A DNA stretch of 64,000 nucleotides from Bradyrhizobium nitroreducens (GTDB lineage: Bacteria > Pseudomonadota > Alphaproteobacteria > Rhizobiales > Xanthobacteraceae): NCBI RefSeq assembly GCF_002776695.1, contig NZ_LFJC01000003.1, positions 7,247,114-7,311,113 on the forward strand, read 5' to 3'. The notes beneath the pieces are model-generated. The model had not been told where the DNA came from, searched no databases, and was given only the letters and a program-made list of their open reading frames with translations. Positions 19,528 through 29,098 of the stretch are shown in pieces. Positions within the stretch are counted from its first letter, which is position 1; every line of letters begins with the position of its first letter. A program made the position numbers and the translations under genes.

Positions 19528-20721
19528 ATGAAATCAGCACTTTTGGCCGCCGTCGCAACTTCCGCCCTGGTGTTGGCGGCGCCAGCCGCCGCACAAGGCG
19601 TCAAGATCGGCATCCTCAACGACCAGTCCGGCGTCTACGCCGATTACGGCGGCAAATGGTCGGTCGAGGCGGCCAGGATGGCGATCGAGGATTTTGGCGG
19701 CGAGGTGCTGGGCCAGAAGATCGAGCTCGTCACCGCCGACCACCAGAACAAGCCCGACCTTGCCACCTCGATCGCGCGGCGCTGGTACGACGTCGAGAAC
19801 GTCGACATGATCACGGAGCTGACGACCTCATCGGTCGCGCTCGCGATCCACGAGCTGTCCAAGGAAAAGAAGAAGATCGACATCGTCGTCGGCGCCGCGA
19901 CCTCGCGTCTGACAGGCGATGCCTGCCAGCCCTACGGTTTCCACTGGGCCTACGACACCCGCGCGCTCGGCGTCGGCACCGGCGGCGCGCTGACCAAGGC
20001 CGGCGGCGACACCTGGTTCTTCCTCACCGCGGACTATGCCTTCGGCTATGCGCTGGAGAAGGACACCAGCGAGATCGTCACCGCCAATGGCGGCAAGGTC
20101 GTCGGCTCGGTGCGCGTGCCGCTCAACTCCTCGGACTTCTCTTCCTTCCTGCTGCAGGCGCAGAGCTCCAAGGCCAAGATCGTCGGCCTCGCCAATGCCG
20201 GCCTCGACACCACCAACTCGATCAAGCAGGCGTCCGAGTTCGGCATCGTCGCCAGTGGCCAGAAGCTCGCCGGCCTGCTGATGACGCTGGCCGAGGTGAA
20301 CGGCCTCGGCCTGCAGGCCGCGCAGGGACTGGTGCTGACGGAAGGCTACTACTGGGACGTCAACGACAAGAGCCGCAATCTCGGCGAACGCTTCCTCAAG
20401 CGCACCGGGCGGATGCCGAACATGATCCAGGCCGGCACCTATTCGGCGACGCTGAGCTATCTCAAGGCGGTCAAGGCCGCCGGCACCAAGGATCCCGATG
20501 CCGTCGTCAAGAAGCTGAAGGAGCTGCCGGTCGACGACGATTTCGCGCAGGGCGGCAAGGTGCTCGAGAACGGCCGCATGGTCCACGACATGTATCTGTT
20601 CGAGGTCAAGAAGCCCTCGGAGTCGAAGAAGCCCTGGGATTACTACAAGCTGCTCGCCACCGTCCCCGGCGACAAGGCCTTCTTCACCGCCAAGGAAAGC
20701 GGCTGTCCGCTGACGAAGTGA
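19528..20721 (+). CDS. Branched-chain amino-acid-type ABC substrate-binding protein (LivJ/LivK family)
   Basis: 397 residues. A Sec signal peptide (MKSALLAAVATSALVLAAPAA-AQ) is followed by VKIGILNDQSGVYADYGGKWSVEAARMA, the standard first lobe of family-4 (Peripla_BP_6) proteins. The ligand may be an amino acid or an aromatic or short carboxylate; many rhizobial members are not amino-acid binders. No permease or ATPase gene is adjacent on either side, so it is an orphan that must work with a transporter encoded elsewhere or act as a sensor. Confidence 0.88.
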   Translation: MKSALLAAVATSALVLAAPAAAQGVKIGILNDQSGVYADYGGKWSVEAARMAIEDFGGEVLGQKIELVTADHQNKPDLATSIARRWYDVENVDMITELTTSSVALAIHELSKEKKKIDIVVGAATSRLTGDACQPYGFHWAYDTRALGVGTGGALTKAGGDTWFFLTADYAFGYALEKDTSEIVTANGGKVVGSVRVPLNSSDFSSFLLQAQSSKAKIVGLANAGLDTTNSIKQASEFGIVASGQKLAGLLMTLAEVNGLGLQAAQGLVLTEGYYWDVNDKSRNLGERFLKRTGRMPNMIQAGTYSATLSYLKAVKAAGTKDPDAVVKKLKELPVDDDFAQGGKVLENGRMVHDMYLFEVKKPSESKKPWDYYKLLATVPGDKAFFTAKESGCPLTK

Positions 20722-20754
20722 GGGGAAAGGGCACAGCGAGCGCCACACTGTCGC

Positions 20755-20828
20755 CGTCGTCCCGGACAAGCGCAGTCCCCGGCAACGCGCCAGCGTTGTC
20801 GGGAGCGTAGCGCCGATCCGGGACGACA
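20755..20828. repeat. Short palindromic repeat, family A
   Basis: CGTCGTCCCGGACAAGCG at the left, CGCCGATCCGGGACGACA at the right. It lies between the convergent binding-protein and MAPEG genes and could act as a bidirectional terminator. Confidence 0.7.
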
Positions 20829-20853
20829 GCGAGGGTGTGGCGGCGGCGTTGCC

Positions 20854-21240
20854 TCACACCAGCCGCAACACCACCGCCCCCAGCGCCCCTGCCCACAGGG
20901 CAATTGCCGCGATGCCCTGGATCGCAAAGCCCGGGCCGCGCTTGGCGGCCGCCTTCGAATAGCCGATGAAATAGACGACGCGTCCGATGATCCAGACCGC
21001 GCCGATCCCTGCCGCGATGCCGTCGCCGATATAGACCGCGAACAGCCACAGCGCCGGCAGGAAGATCGGCATCCATTCCAGCGTATTCATCTGGATGCGG
21101 AAGGCGCGTTCGAAATCCGGATGGCCCGACATTGCCGGCACCTTGACGCCGGTCTTGCTGCGCGAGCGCGACACGTTGATGCAGGTGAAGAAATAAAACG
21201 CGATCGCCAGCAGCGTGACGAGGGCGGTGAAGTGGTACAT
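20854..21240 (-). CDS. MAPEG-family membrane protein
   Basis: 128 residues with about four transmembrane segments. The MAPEG fold is indicated by the early RSRSKTGVKVPAMSGHPDFERAFRIQMNTLEWMPIFLPALWL, which includes the family's conserved R-x-x-x-N-x-x-E core (about residues 60-70). Eukaryotic relatives are glutathione-dependent eicosanoid or detoxification enzymes; the bacterial role is unclear. The start ATG 21240 has AAGGGA upstream; the longer frame to 21273 is less likely. It lies 29 bases after the stop of the AttH-like gene, so it could be the last gene of that operon. Confidence 0.8.
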   Translation of the reverse strand: MYHFTALVTLLAIAFYFFTCINVSRSRSKTGVKVPAMSGHPDFERAFRIQMNTLEWMPIFLPALWLFAVYIGDGIAAGIGAVWIIGRVVYFIGYSKAAAKRGPGFAIQGIAAIALWAGALGAVVLRLV

Positions 21241-21269
21241 CGCGAAAATCCCTTGAAGAGGTCGCTGCT

Positions 21270-22352
21270 TCAATAGCCGGTCAGCTCGAGATAGCCAACG
21301 CCGTCATGCGTCCCGGCAAAGTGGATCGGCCCTTCCCAATAGGAGAAGCCGGACCCCATCCAGGCCTTCGGGTTGAGCGGCTTGCAGAGGATCGCGAACG
21401 ATCGCGACGGGATCGCGATCTGCCATTCCACCGGCAGCTTGCGTCCCGCGACCTCCGTCGTCGCCTTCGGTGTCATTTGAATATCGCTGCCCGCAATCAT
21501 CTGCGTGTCGCCGGCGGCGCTGATCCAATTGCCGAACGGATAGTCCCTGCCGTCCTTCTGCCGCAGCCGGTACAGCATCAGCTTGTCGCCGGACGCGAGA
21601 TGCAGCGACAGCCAGTCCCAGCCGGTCTGATCGGTGTCGAGCGGCTGGCTGCTCCATTCGCGGTCCATCCAGGCCTGACCCGAGACATCGACCGGCTTGT
21701 CGTCGATGGTGAACGTGCCGCGGGCGCGGTAGAACGGCTGACTGTAATAATAGGACGCCTGGCCGCGCTCCGACTTGCGGCTGTAACCGCGATCGCCCTG
21801 CAGCACGACCGGACGATCGGCCTCGAGCGTCAGCGCGTAGCTGAAATCGGTGCTGGACGCCTTCAGCGTCAGCGGCGCCAGGCTACGATCGTCGGTGCGC
21901 TCGAGACCCTTCATCTCCCAATCGTCGATCCAGGCCGCAAACGGTTTTGCCGCGACGCCGGCCTGCCCGATGCCGCCGCGTGAAAAGATATCGTTGAAGC
22001 GGTGGGTGCCGGCGCGCGTCACGGCCGCGTGGGCCATCCAGACCTGTTGATTGGCCCAGCCTTCGCCTTGCGGGCCCGGCTGCGCCGCCTGGCGGAACAG
22101 CGTCCATTGCAGCCCGCAAGCCGCGCCGCTGGAATCGACGAGGTTTGCCGTCAGATACCACCACTCGATGCGAAACTCCGGATGCGGCCCGTGATCGGCC
22201 GGAAAGGCGAACAGCTTTCCCGGCACGACCTTCGCAAATCCGTCCGCGCGCTCGCCGAGCCCGGCATAGCCTTGTGCGCCGGCGCGGCGTGCGAGCGCCA
22301 GCGCGGCGATGCCGCCGGCGAAGGCGCGGCGCGAGATTCGATCAGCGCTCAT
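21270..22352 (-). CDS. Exported AttH/CrtC-like lipocalin-fold protein
   Basis: 360 residues. The N-terminus SADRISRRAFAGGIAALALARRAGAQ has twin arginines and a hydrophobic core, a likely Tat signal. The body shows FPADHGPHPEFRIEWWYLTANL and AWMDREWSSQPLDTDQTGWDWLSLHL, typical of the COG5621/AttH/CrtC (hydroxyneurosporene synthase-like) lipocalin domain pair. The family is usually found with a LolD-FtsX transporter, as here, so a role in moving or modifying a lipid at the cell envelope is likely, though the ligand is unknown. Its start overlaps the permease stop by 11 bases. Confidence 0.82.
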   Translation of the reverse strand: MSADRISRRAFAGGIAALALARRAGAQGYAGLGERADGFAKVVPGKLFAFPADHGPHPEFRIEWWYLTANLVDSSGAACGLQWTLFRQAAQPGPQGEGWANQQVWMAHAAVTRAGTHRFNDIFSRGGIGQAGVAAKPFAAWIDDWEMKGLERTDDRSLAPLTLKASSTDFSYALTLEADRPVVLQGDRGYSRKSERGQASYYYSQPFYRARGTFTIDDKPVDVSGQAWMDREWSSQPLDTDQTGWDWLSLHLASGDKLMLYRLRQKDGRDYPFGNWISAAGDTQMIAGSDIQMTPKATTEVAGRKLPVEWQIAIPSRSFAILCKPLNPKAWMGSGFSYWEGPIHFAGTHDGVGYLELTGY

Positions 22353-24804
22353 TGGCGAACACCTTGACGAGGCTGGCCGGCTGCATCCGCGCCAGCCGTA
22401 TCACCGGCAGCAGCGCCGCAAGCAGCGAGGCCAGCAGCGCCACCGTGACCAGCTCGATCAATTGCAGCGGAAACACATGGAACGGCAGCCGCCAGCCGAA
22501 CGCCTTCACGTTCACGATCGCGATCAGGCACCACGCCACCAATAGCCCGAGCGGCACGGCGAGCAGCGATGTGAACAGCGCGACCGACAGCGTCTTGGTC
22601 AATTCGATCGCGGCCAGCCGCGGCCGCGTGATGCCGATCGCCCACAGCGGCGCAAGCTGCGGCAGGCGGGAGTTGGCCAGCGTCAACAGGCTCGTGAACA
22701 GCGCGATGCCGGCGACGCCGAGCGTGAACGCATTCAGCGCCGATGTCACCGCAAAGGTGCGGTTGAAGATGCGGATCGATTCCGCCTTCACCGTGGCCTG
22801 GTCGGCGACACTGCGGTCGCCGAGCGCGAACTGCTTCTGCAGGGCCGCGATCAGGCCGGGAATCTTTTCCCGTGGGACGATAAGCCCGATCCGTGTCTGT
22901 GGCGTCTGCGGAAATTGCCGGATCAGCGCCGCGACGTTGACGGTCAGCTGTCCCCTGGGATTGCCGTAATCGGCATAGATGCCGACGATGTCGAGCTCCC
23001 AGCTTCCGCTAGGTGCCGGCACCTCGACGACGTCGCCGACGCGCACATTCAGCCGGCGGCTGAGCTGCTCGCTGATGAAGGCGGCATTGCCCGGCACCAG
23101 CCGGGTCCAGGCGCGCGGCGCGGCTTCCAGCAGCGGCCAGCGCTCGTGATAGAGCGCGTGATCCGGCAGGCCGAACAGCTCGACAGGCTGGCCCTGAAGC
23201 TGCACCTCGGCGCGGCCGCCCGACAGGACCGCCTGCACGTCGCTGCGCTCCTTCAGCCAGTTGCGGATCGCCGTGCCCTGCGCGTTGTCGGAGGCGCTGA
23301 TGTAAACGTCGGCGGCAAGCCGACCGTTGAGCCAGCCGATGAAGGTGCGGCTGAACGTCTCCACCATGGTGGAGACCCCGACATTGACGGCGAGCGCGAG
23401 CAGCAGTGCCATCAGCGCCAGCGACAATCCGGAGAGCTGCTGCCGGCTGTCCGCCCAGAACCACAGCGCAAGCGGTCTTCGCGCGGTCCATTGGCCTGCG
23501 AGCAGGAGGAGTTCGAGGAGGGCCGGCAGGATCAAGGCCGCGCCGAGCATCAGGGCCGCCAGCACGCCGAAGCCCGCAATCAGCGATTCGCCATAGCGCA
23601 GCAACAGCAGCGCAAGCGCGAACACGACACCGGCCGCACAGCTCTGCAGGATCAGCCAGCGCCGCTGCCGCTGCTGCCACGCGCGCGGCTGCGCGGTCGT
23701 CAGCACCGGCATCCTGATCGCCTTGATCAGGCTGGTCGTCGCCGCAACGAGCGCACCGGCAATGCTGATGCCGATGCCGGCGAGCCACCACTCCGGCCGC
23801 AGGCTGAGCTGCCCCGGAATCTGCGCGCCGTAGAGTCCGCGCAACGACGCCGCGACGTCGGGCAACAGCGCCGCCGCGATGAAATAGCCGCACACGAGGC
23901 CGATCAATCCTGCGACCAGCGCCAGTGCGACCAGCTCGACCACCAGCACCGTGTTGACGAGCCGTGCCGAGGCGCCGCAGGCGCGCAGCGTCCGCAGCAT
24001 CGGCAGCCGTTGCTCGAAGGCGAGGCCGACGGCCGAATTGACGATGAAGAGGCCGACGAAGAACGACAACAGGCCGAACGCGGTCAGGTTGAGATGAAAG
24101 CTGTCGGTGAGGCGTTCCAGCTCGGTTTCCGCGGTCGGCTCGATCAGCTGCAACTGGTCGCCGACGATGCTTGCCAGCGGCGCGGGCTTGCTCTTCGGCT
24201 TGCCGATCAGAAGCCGCGAGAGCTGATCCGGCTTGTTCAACAGGCGCTGCGCCACGCCGATATCGACCACTAGCACCTCGGGCACGAGCTGCGGCAGCAC
24301 CCGCAGCGGCGGCAGCCTTGCGCCGTTGCTGATCGGCGGTGCCGCGCCTTCCGTCTCCTGCAGGTCTCTCAGCGTTTCCCGTGCCACCAATGTCTGGCCC
24401 GGCGGCGCTACGAAGCTGCCGAGGTCCGAGGCACCGAGCCGCGGCGCATTGCCGATTTCGACCGGCAGCGTCACCGGCTCGATGCCGAGCAGCCGCACCG
24501 AGCGCCCGTTGATCTGCACCCGGCCCTCCAGCGCGGGCGACACCGGCCAGCCGGCGCGGCGCAGCTTGACGAACAGGTCCTGCGAGAAGGTTGTTGCATT
24601 CGGCGCAACCAGCATCGCGGTGCGGGTGCCGCCGAACGTCGCTGCGGCGCGGTCATAGGCGCTGCGGGCCTGCTGGTTGATGGCCTGCACGCCGCTCCAC
24701 AGCGCGGTCGCCGCGATCAGCCCGACCAGAAGCGTCGCGAACTGCATCTTGTGACGCCGCCAGTGGCTCAGCAGCACCGCGAGGATCCAGAGCGCGCGCC
24801 TCAT
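22342..24804 (-). CDS. FtsX/LolC-type ABC permease, fused double-module
   Basis: 820 residues with an N-terminal membrane helix, a MacB-like periplasmic region (about 50-250), then FtsX-type three- to four-helix bundles near residues 260-440 and 670-815, as expected for an MacB/LolC-related duplicated permease (AttF/AttG-like fused). It partners the LolD-like ATPase encoded immediately upstream (ATGA overlap) and the AttH-like exported protein downstream. These transporters usually extract lipids or lipoproteins, or do mechanical work across the envelope, rather than importing solutes. No frameshift is visible. Confidence 0.85.
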   Translation of the reverse strand: MRRALWILAVLLSHWRRHKMQFATLLVGLIAATALWSGVQAINQQARSAYDRAAATFGGTRTAMLVAPNATTFSQDLFVKLRRAGWPVSPALEGRVQINGRSVRLLGIEPVTLPVEIGNAPRLGASDLGSFVAPPGQTLVARETLRDLQETEGAAPPISNGARLPPLRVLPQLVPEVLVVDIGVAQRLLNKPDQLSRLLIGKPKSKPAPLASIVGDQLQLIEPTAETELERLTDSFHLNLTAFGLLSFFVGLFIVNSAVGLAFEQRLPMLRTLRACGASARLVNTVLVVELVALALVAGLIGLVCGYFIAAALLPDVAASLRGLYGAQIPGQLSLRPEWWLAGIGISIAGALVAATTSLIKAIRMPVLTTAQPRAWQQRQRRWLILQSCAAGVVFALALLLLRYGESLIAGFGVLAALMLGAALILPALLELLLLAGQWTARRPLALWFWADSRQQLSGLSLALMALLLALAVNVGVSTMVETFSRTFIGWLNGRLAADVYISASDNAQGTAIRNWLKERSDVQAVLSGGRAEVQLQGQPVELFGLPDHALYHERWPLLEAAPRAWTRLVPGNAAFISEQLSRRLNVRVGDVVEVPAPSGSWELDIVGIYADYGNPRGQLTVNVAALIRQFPQTPQTRIGLIVPREKIPGLIAALQKQFALGDRSVADQATVKAESIRIFNRTFAVTSALNAFTLGVAGIALFTSLLTLANSRLPQLAPLWAIGITRPRLAAIELTKTLSVALFTSLLAVPLGLLVAWCLIAIVNVKAFGWRLPFHVFPLQLIELVTVALLASLLAALLPVIRLARMQPASLVKVFANER

Positions 24805-25454
24805 GCGATCCGCCCCGCATGTAGGGTGAGGTGGCGGTCGAGTGTGCCGGCCAGATGCATGCTGTGCGTCACCATCAGGAAGCCGCAGCCCGTGCGCGCG
24901 ACGAGATCGCGCGTTAGTGCGAGCACGTCCTCGGCGGTGGCCTCATCCAGATTGCCTGTCGGCTCGTCCGCCAAGAGCAGCGAGGGCTTTGTCGCCAGCG
25001 CCCGACCGATCGCGATGCGTTGCTGCTGTCCGCCGGACAATTGCTCGGGATAGCGCTTCAGGAGCGGGCCGAGCCCGAGCCGTTCGATCAGCTCTTTCAT
25101 CCAGGCCGCGTCATGACGGCCGGCGATCCGTGCCTGAAAGGCCAGATTGTCCGCGACCGACAGGCTCGGGATCAGGTTGAACTGCTGAAAAACCAGGCCG
25201 ATCCGATCGCGCCGCAAGGCTGCGCGTCCCGCATCGGAGAGATTGGTGACCTCGACGTCCTCGAGCCGGATCGTGCCGCCATCGGCGGCATCTAACCCTG
25301 CGATCAGGTGCAACAGCGTGCTCTTGCCGCTGCCGGACTCGCCGGTCAGCGCGACGCGCTCGCCGGCCTTGAGGTCGAGATTAACGCCGCGCAGCACATG
25401 GGCCGGTTCGCCGGCCGAGGAGAAGGTCTTGGAAAGGTTTCGGATGCTCAGCAC
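24801..25454 (-). CDS. LolD/MacB-type ABC transporter ATPase
   Basis: 217 residues. Walker A is GESGSGKST, the signature is LSGGQQQR, and Walker B is LLLADEPTGNLDE, the form typical of LolD, MacB and FtsE ATPases. It energises the FtsX-type permease whose start it overlaps. This is the first gene of the minus-strand AttE-AttF-AttH-like operon. Confidence 0.9.
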   Translation of the reverse strand: MLSIRNLSKTFSSAGEPAHVLRGVNLDLKAGERVALTGESGSGKSTLLHLIAGLDAADGGTIRLEDVEVTNLSDAGRAALRRDRIGLVFQQFNLIPSLSVADNLAFQARIAGRHDAAWMKELIERLGLGPLLKRYPEQLSGGQQQRIAIGRALATKPSLLLADEPTGNLDEATAEDVLALTRDLVARTGCGFLMVTHSMHLAGTLDRHLTLHAGRIA

Positions 25455-25599
25455 GATGAATGGCGCCGGACGGAATTAGCGGAATTGTTGCGTAGCACAC
25501 TTGCTGCGGAAATGCCGGGTTGCGTTGGTCTCGAAGGCGTTGTTAGCTTCCAGGACGGCAAAATCAAAAAAGTGCCATAAAAGACATGCGGGGAGAACG

Positions 25600-26949
25600 A
25601 TGAGCGCTCAGGGAACGCCTGAAACGGCGGACAGGACGGCAGGGGAATCCAGGGGTTCGGCAAAGCCAACGCCGAAGGGCGCCTGGACCGTCACGTTTCT
25701 CCTCTTTCTCTTCATGGTCGTGAATTTTGCCGACAAGATCGTCGTCGGCCTCGCCGGCGTTCCGATCATGACCGATCTGAAGCTCAGCCCGGAGCAGTTC
25801 GGCCTGCTCGGCTCCTCATTCTTCTTCCTGTTCTCGATCGCCGGCATCGTGGTCGGCTTTATCGTCAACAAGGTGCCGACGCGCTGGGTGCTGCTCGTGC
25901 TCGCGGTGATCTGGGCGCTGGCGCAGTTTCCGATGGTCGGCACCGTCTCGTTCACCACGCTGTTGATCTGCCGTATCGCGCTGGGCGCGGGTGAAGGCCC
26001 GGCCTTCTCGGTCGCGGCGCATGCCATCTACAAATGGTTCCCCGACGAGAAGCGCACGCTGCCGACCGCGATCCTGTCGCAGGGCTCCGCCTTCGGCGTG
26101 ATCCTGGCAGTGCCGGCGTTGAACTGGGTCATCGTCAATCATTCCTGGCACTATGCCTTCGGTGCGCTCGGCGTCGTCGGCCTGATCTGGGTCTGTGCCT
26201 GGCTCGCGCTCGGCAAGGAGGGGCCGCTGGAGGACACCCAGGTCCTGGCCGCGTCCGAGCAGAAGATCCCTTACCTGCAGCTTCTCACCTCGCGCACTTT
26301 CATCGGCTGCGTCGCGGCGACCTTCGGCGCCTATTGGGCGCTTTCGCTCGGCCTGACCTGGTTCACGCCGTTCATCGTCAAGGGACTCGGCTTCTCGCAG
26401 AGCCAGGCCGGCTTCATCTCGATCCTGCCCTGGGTGTTCGGTGCCACCACCGTCATTCTCACGGGGTGGATCTCGCAAGTGATGATGGCGCGCGGTTACA
26501 ACACCCGCGCGGCGCGCGGCGTGCTTGGCTCGGTGCCGCTGGTGATCGGCGGACTGATCCTGGCGACGATGCCGCATGTTCAGGGCGCAGGCCTGCAGAT
26601 CGCGCTGCTCGTGGTCGGCTCGGGCCTGTGCGGGGCGATCTATGTCGTGTGCCCGCCCATGCTCGGCGAGTTCACGCCGACGTCGCAGCGCGGCGCCGTC
26701 CTCGCCATCTACAGCGCGCTCTACACGCTCGCCGGCATCATCGCGCCGGCGGTGATGGGAGCGATGATCCAGCGCGCCGGCAGCACGCTCGACGGCTACA
26801 TGACAGGCTTCACCATCAACGCCGTGATCATGGTCGGCTCCGGCCTGCTCGGCCTGCTGCTGCTCTGGCCGAACACGGAAAAGGCCAGACTGACGCGCGG
26901 TGCGGCCGCGCAAGCCACGGCGCTGAAGGGCGCGGTGTCCCCGACGTAA
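25600..26949 (+). CDS. MFS transporter (anion:cation symporter-like)
   Basis: 449 residues with 12 predicted transmembrane helices. After a short Ala/Thr-rich tail the first helix is TVTFLLFLFMVVNFADKIVVG, where the Asp in the first helix is typical of the ACS (organic anion:cation symporter) family. The central loop and second half (about 235-440) are intact. I chose ATG 25600 because GGGGAG lies just upstream; the frame is open to 25501 without support. It converges with the D-aminoacylase-type gene across a palindromic repeat, so a shared substrate is possible but only suggested by proximity. Confidence 0.85.
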   Translation: MSAQGTPETADRTAGESRGSAKPTPKGAWTVTFLLFLFMVVNFADKIVVGLAGVPIMTDLKLSPEQFGLLGSSFFFLFSIAGIVVGFIVNKVPTRWVLLVLAVIWALAQFPMVGTVSFTTLLICRIALGAGEGPAFSVAAHAIYKWFPDEKRTLPTAILSQGSAFGVILAVPALNWVIVNHSWHYAFGALGVVGLIWVCAWLALGKEGPLEDTQVLAASEQKIPYLQLLTSRTFIGCVAATFGAYWALSLGLTWFTPFIVKGLGFSQSQAGFISILPWVFGATTVILTGWISQVMMARGYNTRAARGVLGSVPLVIGGLILATMPHVQGAGLQIALLVVGSGLCGAIYVVCPPMLGEFTPTSQRGAVLAIYSALYTLAGIIAPAVMGAMIQRAGSTLDGYMTGFTINAVIMVGSGLLGLLLLWPNTEKARLTRGAAAQATALKGAVSPT

Positions 26950-26956
26950 GGGCTCC

Positions 26957-27117
26957 TACCCTCCCCTGGAGGGGGAGGGTCGATCGCGCGAAGCGCGAGC
27001 GGGGTGGGGTGATCCCTCAACACGGGCACCTTCTCGTGCGGAGAGACTGTCACCCCACCCCGCTACGCATTCCGCTTCGCTGCATGCGTAGCGACCCTCC
27101 CCCTCCAGGGGAGGGTA
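26957..27117. repeat. Long palindromic repeat, family D
   Basis: TACCCTCCCCTGGAGGGGGA at the left and CCCCCTCCAGGGGAGGGTA at the right, with inner GGGGTGGGGTGA / TCACCCCACCCC blocks. It fills the gap between two convergent genes, so it could terminate both. Paired with 14387-14582. Confidence 0.8.
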
Positions 27118-27132
27118 AGCGGCAACAACCGC

Positions 27133-28848
27133 CTAGTTCATCCCCTGCGCACCCCGAATCAGCTTGCCCGGCCGCCGACCCGTGGCCTCGCCCTGCCGCC
27201 GCGTCACCACGCCCGAGACGATCGTGGCGTCATAACCGTCGACATCCTGCAACAGCCGCCGTCCGCCGACCGGCAGATCGTAATGCACCTTGGGCGGATG
27301 CAGGTGCAGGCGGTCATAGTCGATCACGTTGACGTCGGCCTTGTAGCCGGGTGCGATCAAGCCGCGGTCGGTGAGGCCGACGGAGAGCGCGGTCTTGCGT
27401 GCCTGCGCCGCGACCACGAACGGGATCGATAGCTTCTCGCCGCGCGTCCGGTCCCGCGTCCAGTGCGTCAAGAGATAGGTCGGGAAGCTGGCATCGCAGA
27501 TGATGCCGCAATGCGCCCCGCCGTCGGACAGGCCCGGCACCGATTGCGGGTCGATCAGCATCTCGCGCGTCGCATCGAGATTGCCGTCGGAATAATTGAG
27601 GAAGGGCACATAGAGCATGCCGCGGCCTTCGTCCGACAGCATCGCATCATAGGCAAGCTCTTCCGGCTGGCGTCCCTGCCTGCGCGCCTGCGGGCCCAGC
27701 GCGTTCTCCGGCGGCTGCTCGTAATCGGGGGGATCGCCGAGCAAAAACATCTTGTCGTAGTTGGGCCGAAAGAACAGCGGATCGTCGGTCGCGGTCGCCG
27801 TCTCGCTCAGGATCGCCTTGCGCACTTCGCTCTGATGCAGCCGCGCCAGCCGCTCGCCAAGCGGCAGGTGCGCGATCGCCTTGTAGCTCGGATGGGTCTG
27901 GAACGGGTTGCGCGACAGCTCTAACCCGAGCAGCAGCCCGACCGGTCGCGCGGCGATCTGTGCAGTGATGGAGAGGCCGCGCTTGGCGGCCGCATTGATC
28001 TCGTCCAGGGTCTGGCGCCAGCGGTTCGGCGATCTGTCATTCTGCGTGATCGAGAACGAGATCGGACACTTCGTGCTGTCGGCCACCCGCAGCATCATCG
28101 GCAGATCCTCGTGGATGGTCGAGAGGTCGAGCACGAATTGCAGCACGCTGCGGCCCTGCCGGTGCATGGCACCGGCAATGGCGGTGAGCTCGTCCTCGCC
28201 CGCCTTCAAGGTCGGCGTGAAATCGCCCGTGGACGTGCGGTGGTTGAGCGTGCGCGAAGTCGAGAAGCCGAGCGCGCCCGAGCGCACCGCTTCGCCAGCG
28301 AGCTTCGCCATCGCCGCATTGTCCTCCGCAGTCGAGGGATCGCGGCGCGCGCCGCGCTCGCCCATGACATAGACGCGCAGCGCCGCATGCGGCAGCTGCG
28401 CGCCGACGTCGATGTCGAAATCGCGTTTGCTGAGCCAGTCCATGTAGTCCGGAAAGCTCTCCCAGGCCCAGGGAATGCCGGCGCTCAGCACCGGTTCGGG
28501 AATGTCCTCGACGCCTTCCATCAGCTGGATCAGGCGGGTGTGGTCTTCAGGCTTGCACGGCGCAAAGCCGACGCCGCAATTGCCCATGATCGCGGTGGTG
28601 ACGCCGTTCTGTGAGGATGGCGTGATGTCCTGGCTCCAGGTGACCTGGCCGTCATAATGCGTGTGGACGTCGACGAAGCCCGGCGTCACCAGCTTGCCGC
28701 GCGCGTCGATCTCTTCGCGGCCCTTCGCGGCGACCTTGCCCACCTCACTGATCGTCCCGCCGGTGATGGCGACGTCGGCCTCGAACAGCTCGCCGCCGTT
28801 TCCATCCGCAACGGTGCCGCCGCGGATGACGAGATCAGGGGTGCTCAT
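27133..28848 (-). CDS. D-aminoacylase-type amidohydrolase (N-acyl-D-amino-acid deacylase family)
   Basis: 571 residues of the amidohydrolase superfamily. The N-terminal small beta domain (PDLVIRGGTVADGNGG) precedes the metal motif VDVHTHYDGQ (His62, His64). Then come TTAIMGNCGVGFAPCKP, the characteristic D-aminoacylase segment, and PGYKADVNVIDYD in the C-terminal beta domain. It would hydrolyse an N-acyl amino acid, a hydantoin-like or another cyclic amide; the specific substrate is open. The neighbouring MFS genes on either side may carry substrate or product. Confidence 0.85.
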   Translation of the reverse strand: MSTPDLVIRGGTVADGNGGELFEADVAITGGTISEVGKVAAKGREEIDARGKLVTPGFVDVHTHYDGQVTWSQDITPSSQNGVTTAIMGNCGVGFAPCKPEDHTRLIQLMEGVEDIPEPVLSAGIPWAWESFPDYMDWLSKRDFDIDVGAQLPHAALRVYVMGERGARRDPSTAEDNAAMAKLAGEAVRSGALGFSTSRTLNHRTSTGDFTPTLKAGEDELTAIAGAMHRQGRSVLQFVLDLSTIHEDLPMMLRVADSTKCPISFSITQNDRSPNRWRQTLDEINAAAKRGLSITAQIAARPVGLLLGLELSRNPFQTHPSYKAIAHLPLGERLARLHQSEVRKAILSETATATDDPLFFRPNYDKMFLLGDPPDYEQPPENALGPQARRQGRQPEELAYDAMLSDEGRGMLYVPFLNYSDGNLDATREMLIDPQSVPGLSDGGAHCGIICDASFPTYLLTHWTRDRTRGEKLSIPFVVAAQARKTALSVGLTDRGLIAPGYKADVNVIDYDRLHLHPPKVHYDLPVGGRRLLQDVDGYDATIVSGVVTRRQGEATGRRPGKLIRGAQGMN

Positions 28849-28900
28849 GGTGTTTCTTCCCGTTTTGCTGTTTTGCTTGTTGCGTTTGATTTATTGGTTC

Positions 28901-29072
28901 GTCATCCCGGACAAGCGCGCCCTTAAGCGCGCGCCGATCCGGGACCTCCGCGCGAGCGCTTGCGCTCGTCGCGATAACCACAGGGAGATGTTTGGCGAAG
29001 ACTCGTAGTTATCAGCTTCGCGCGACAATCACTCCCTGTGGATATGGGTCCCTTGCTTTCGCAGGGACGACA
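28901..29072. repeat. Long palindromic repeat, family A
   Basis: GTCATCCCGGACAAGCGCGC at the left and CGCAGGGACGAC at the right, with an inner ATAACCACAGGGAG / CTCCCTGTGGATAT pair. It lies between the downstream end of an MFS gene and the start of the amidohydrolase gene. Confidence 0.75.
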
Positions 29073-29098
29073 GCTGAATTCGCAGCGATACCGACCGA

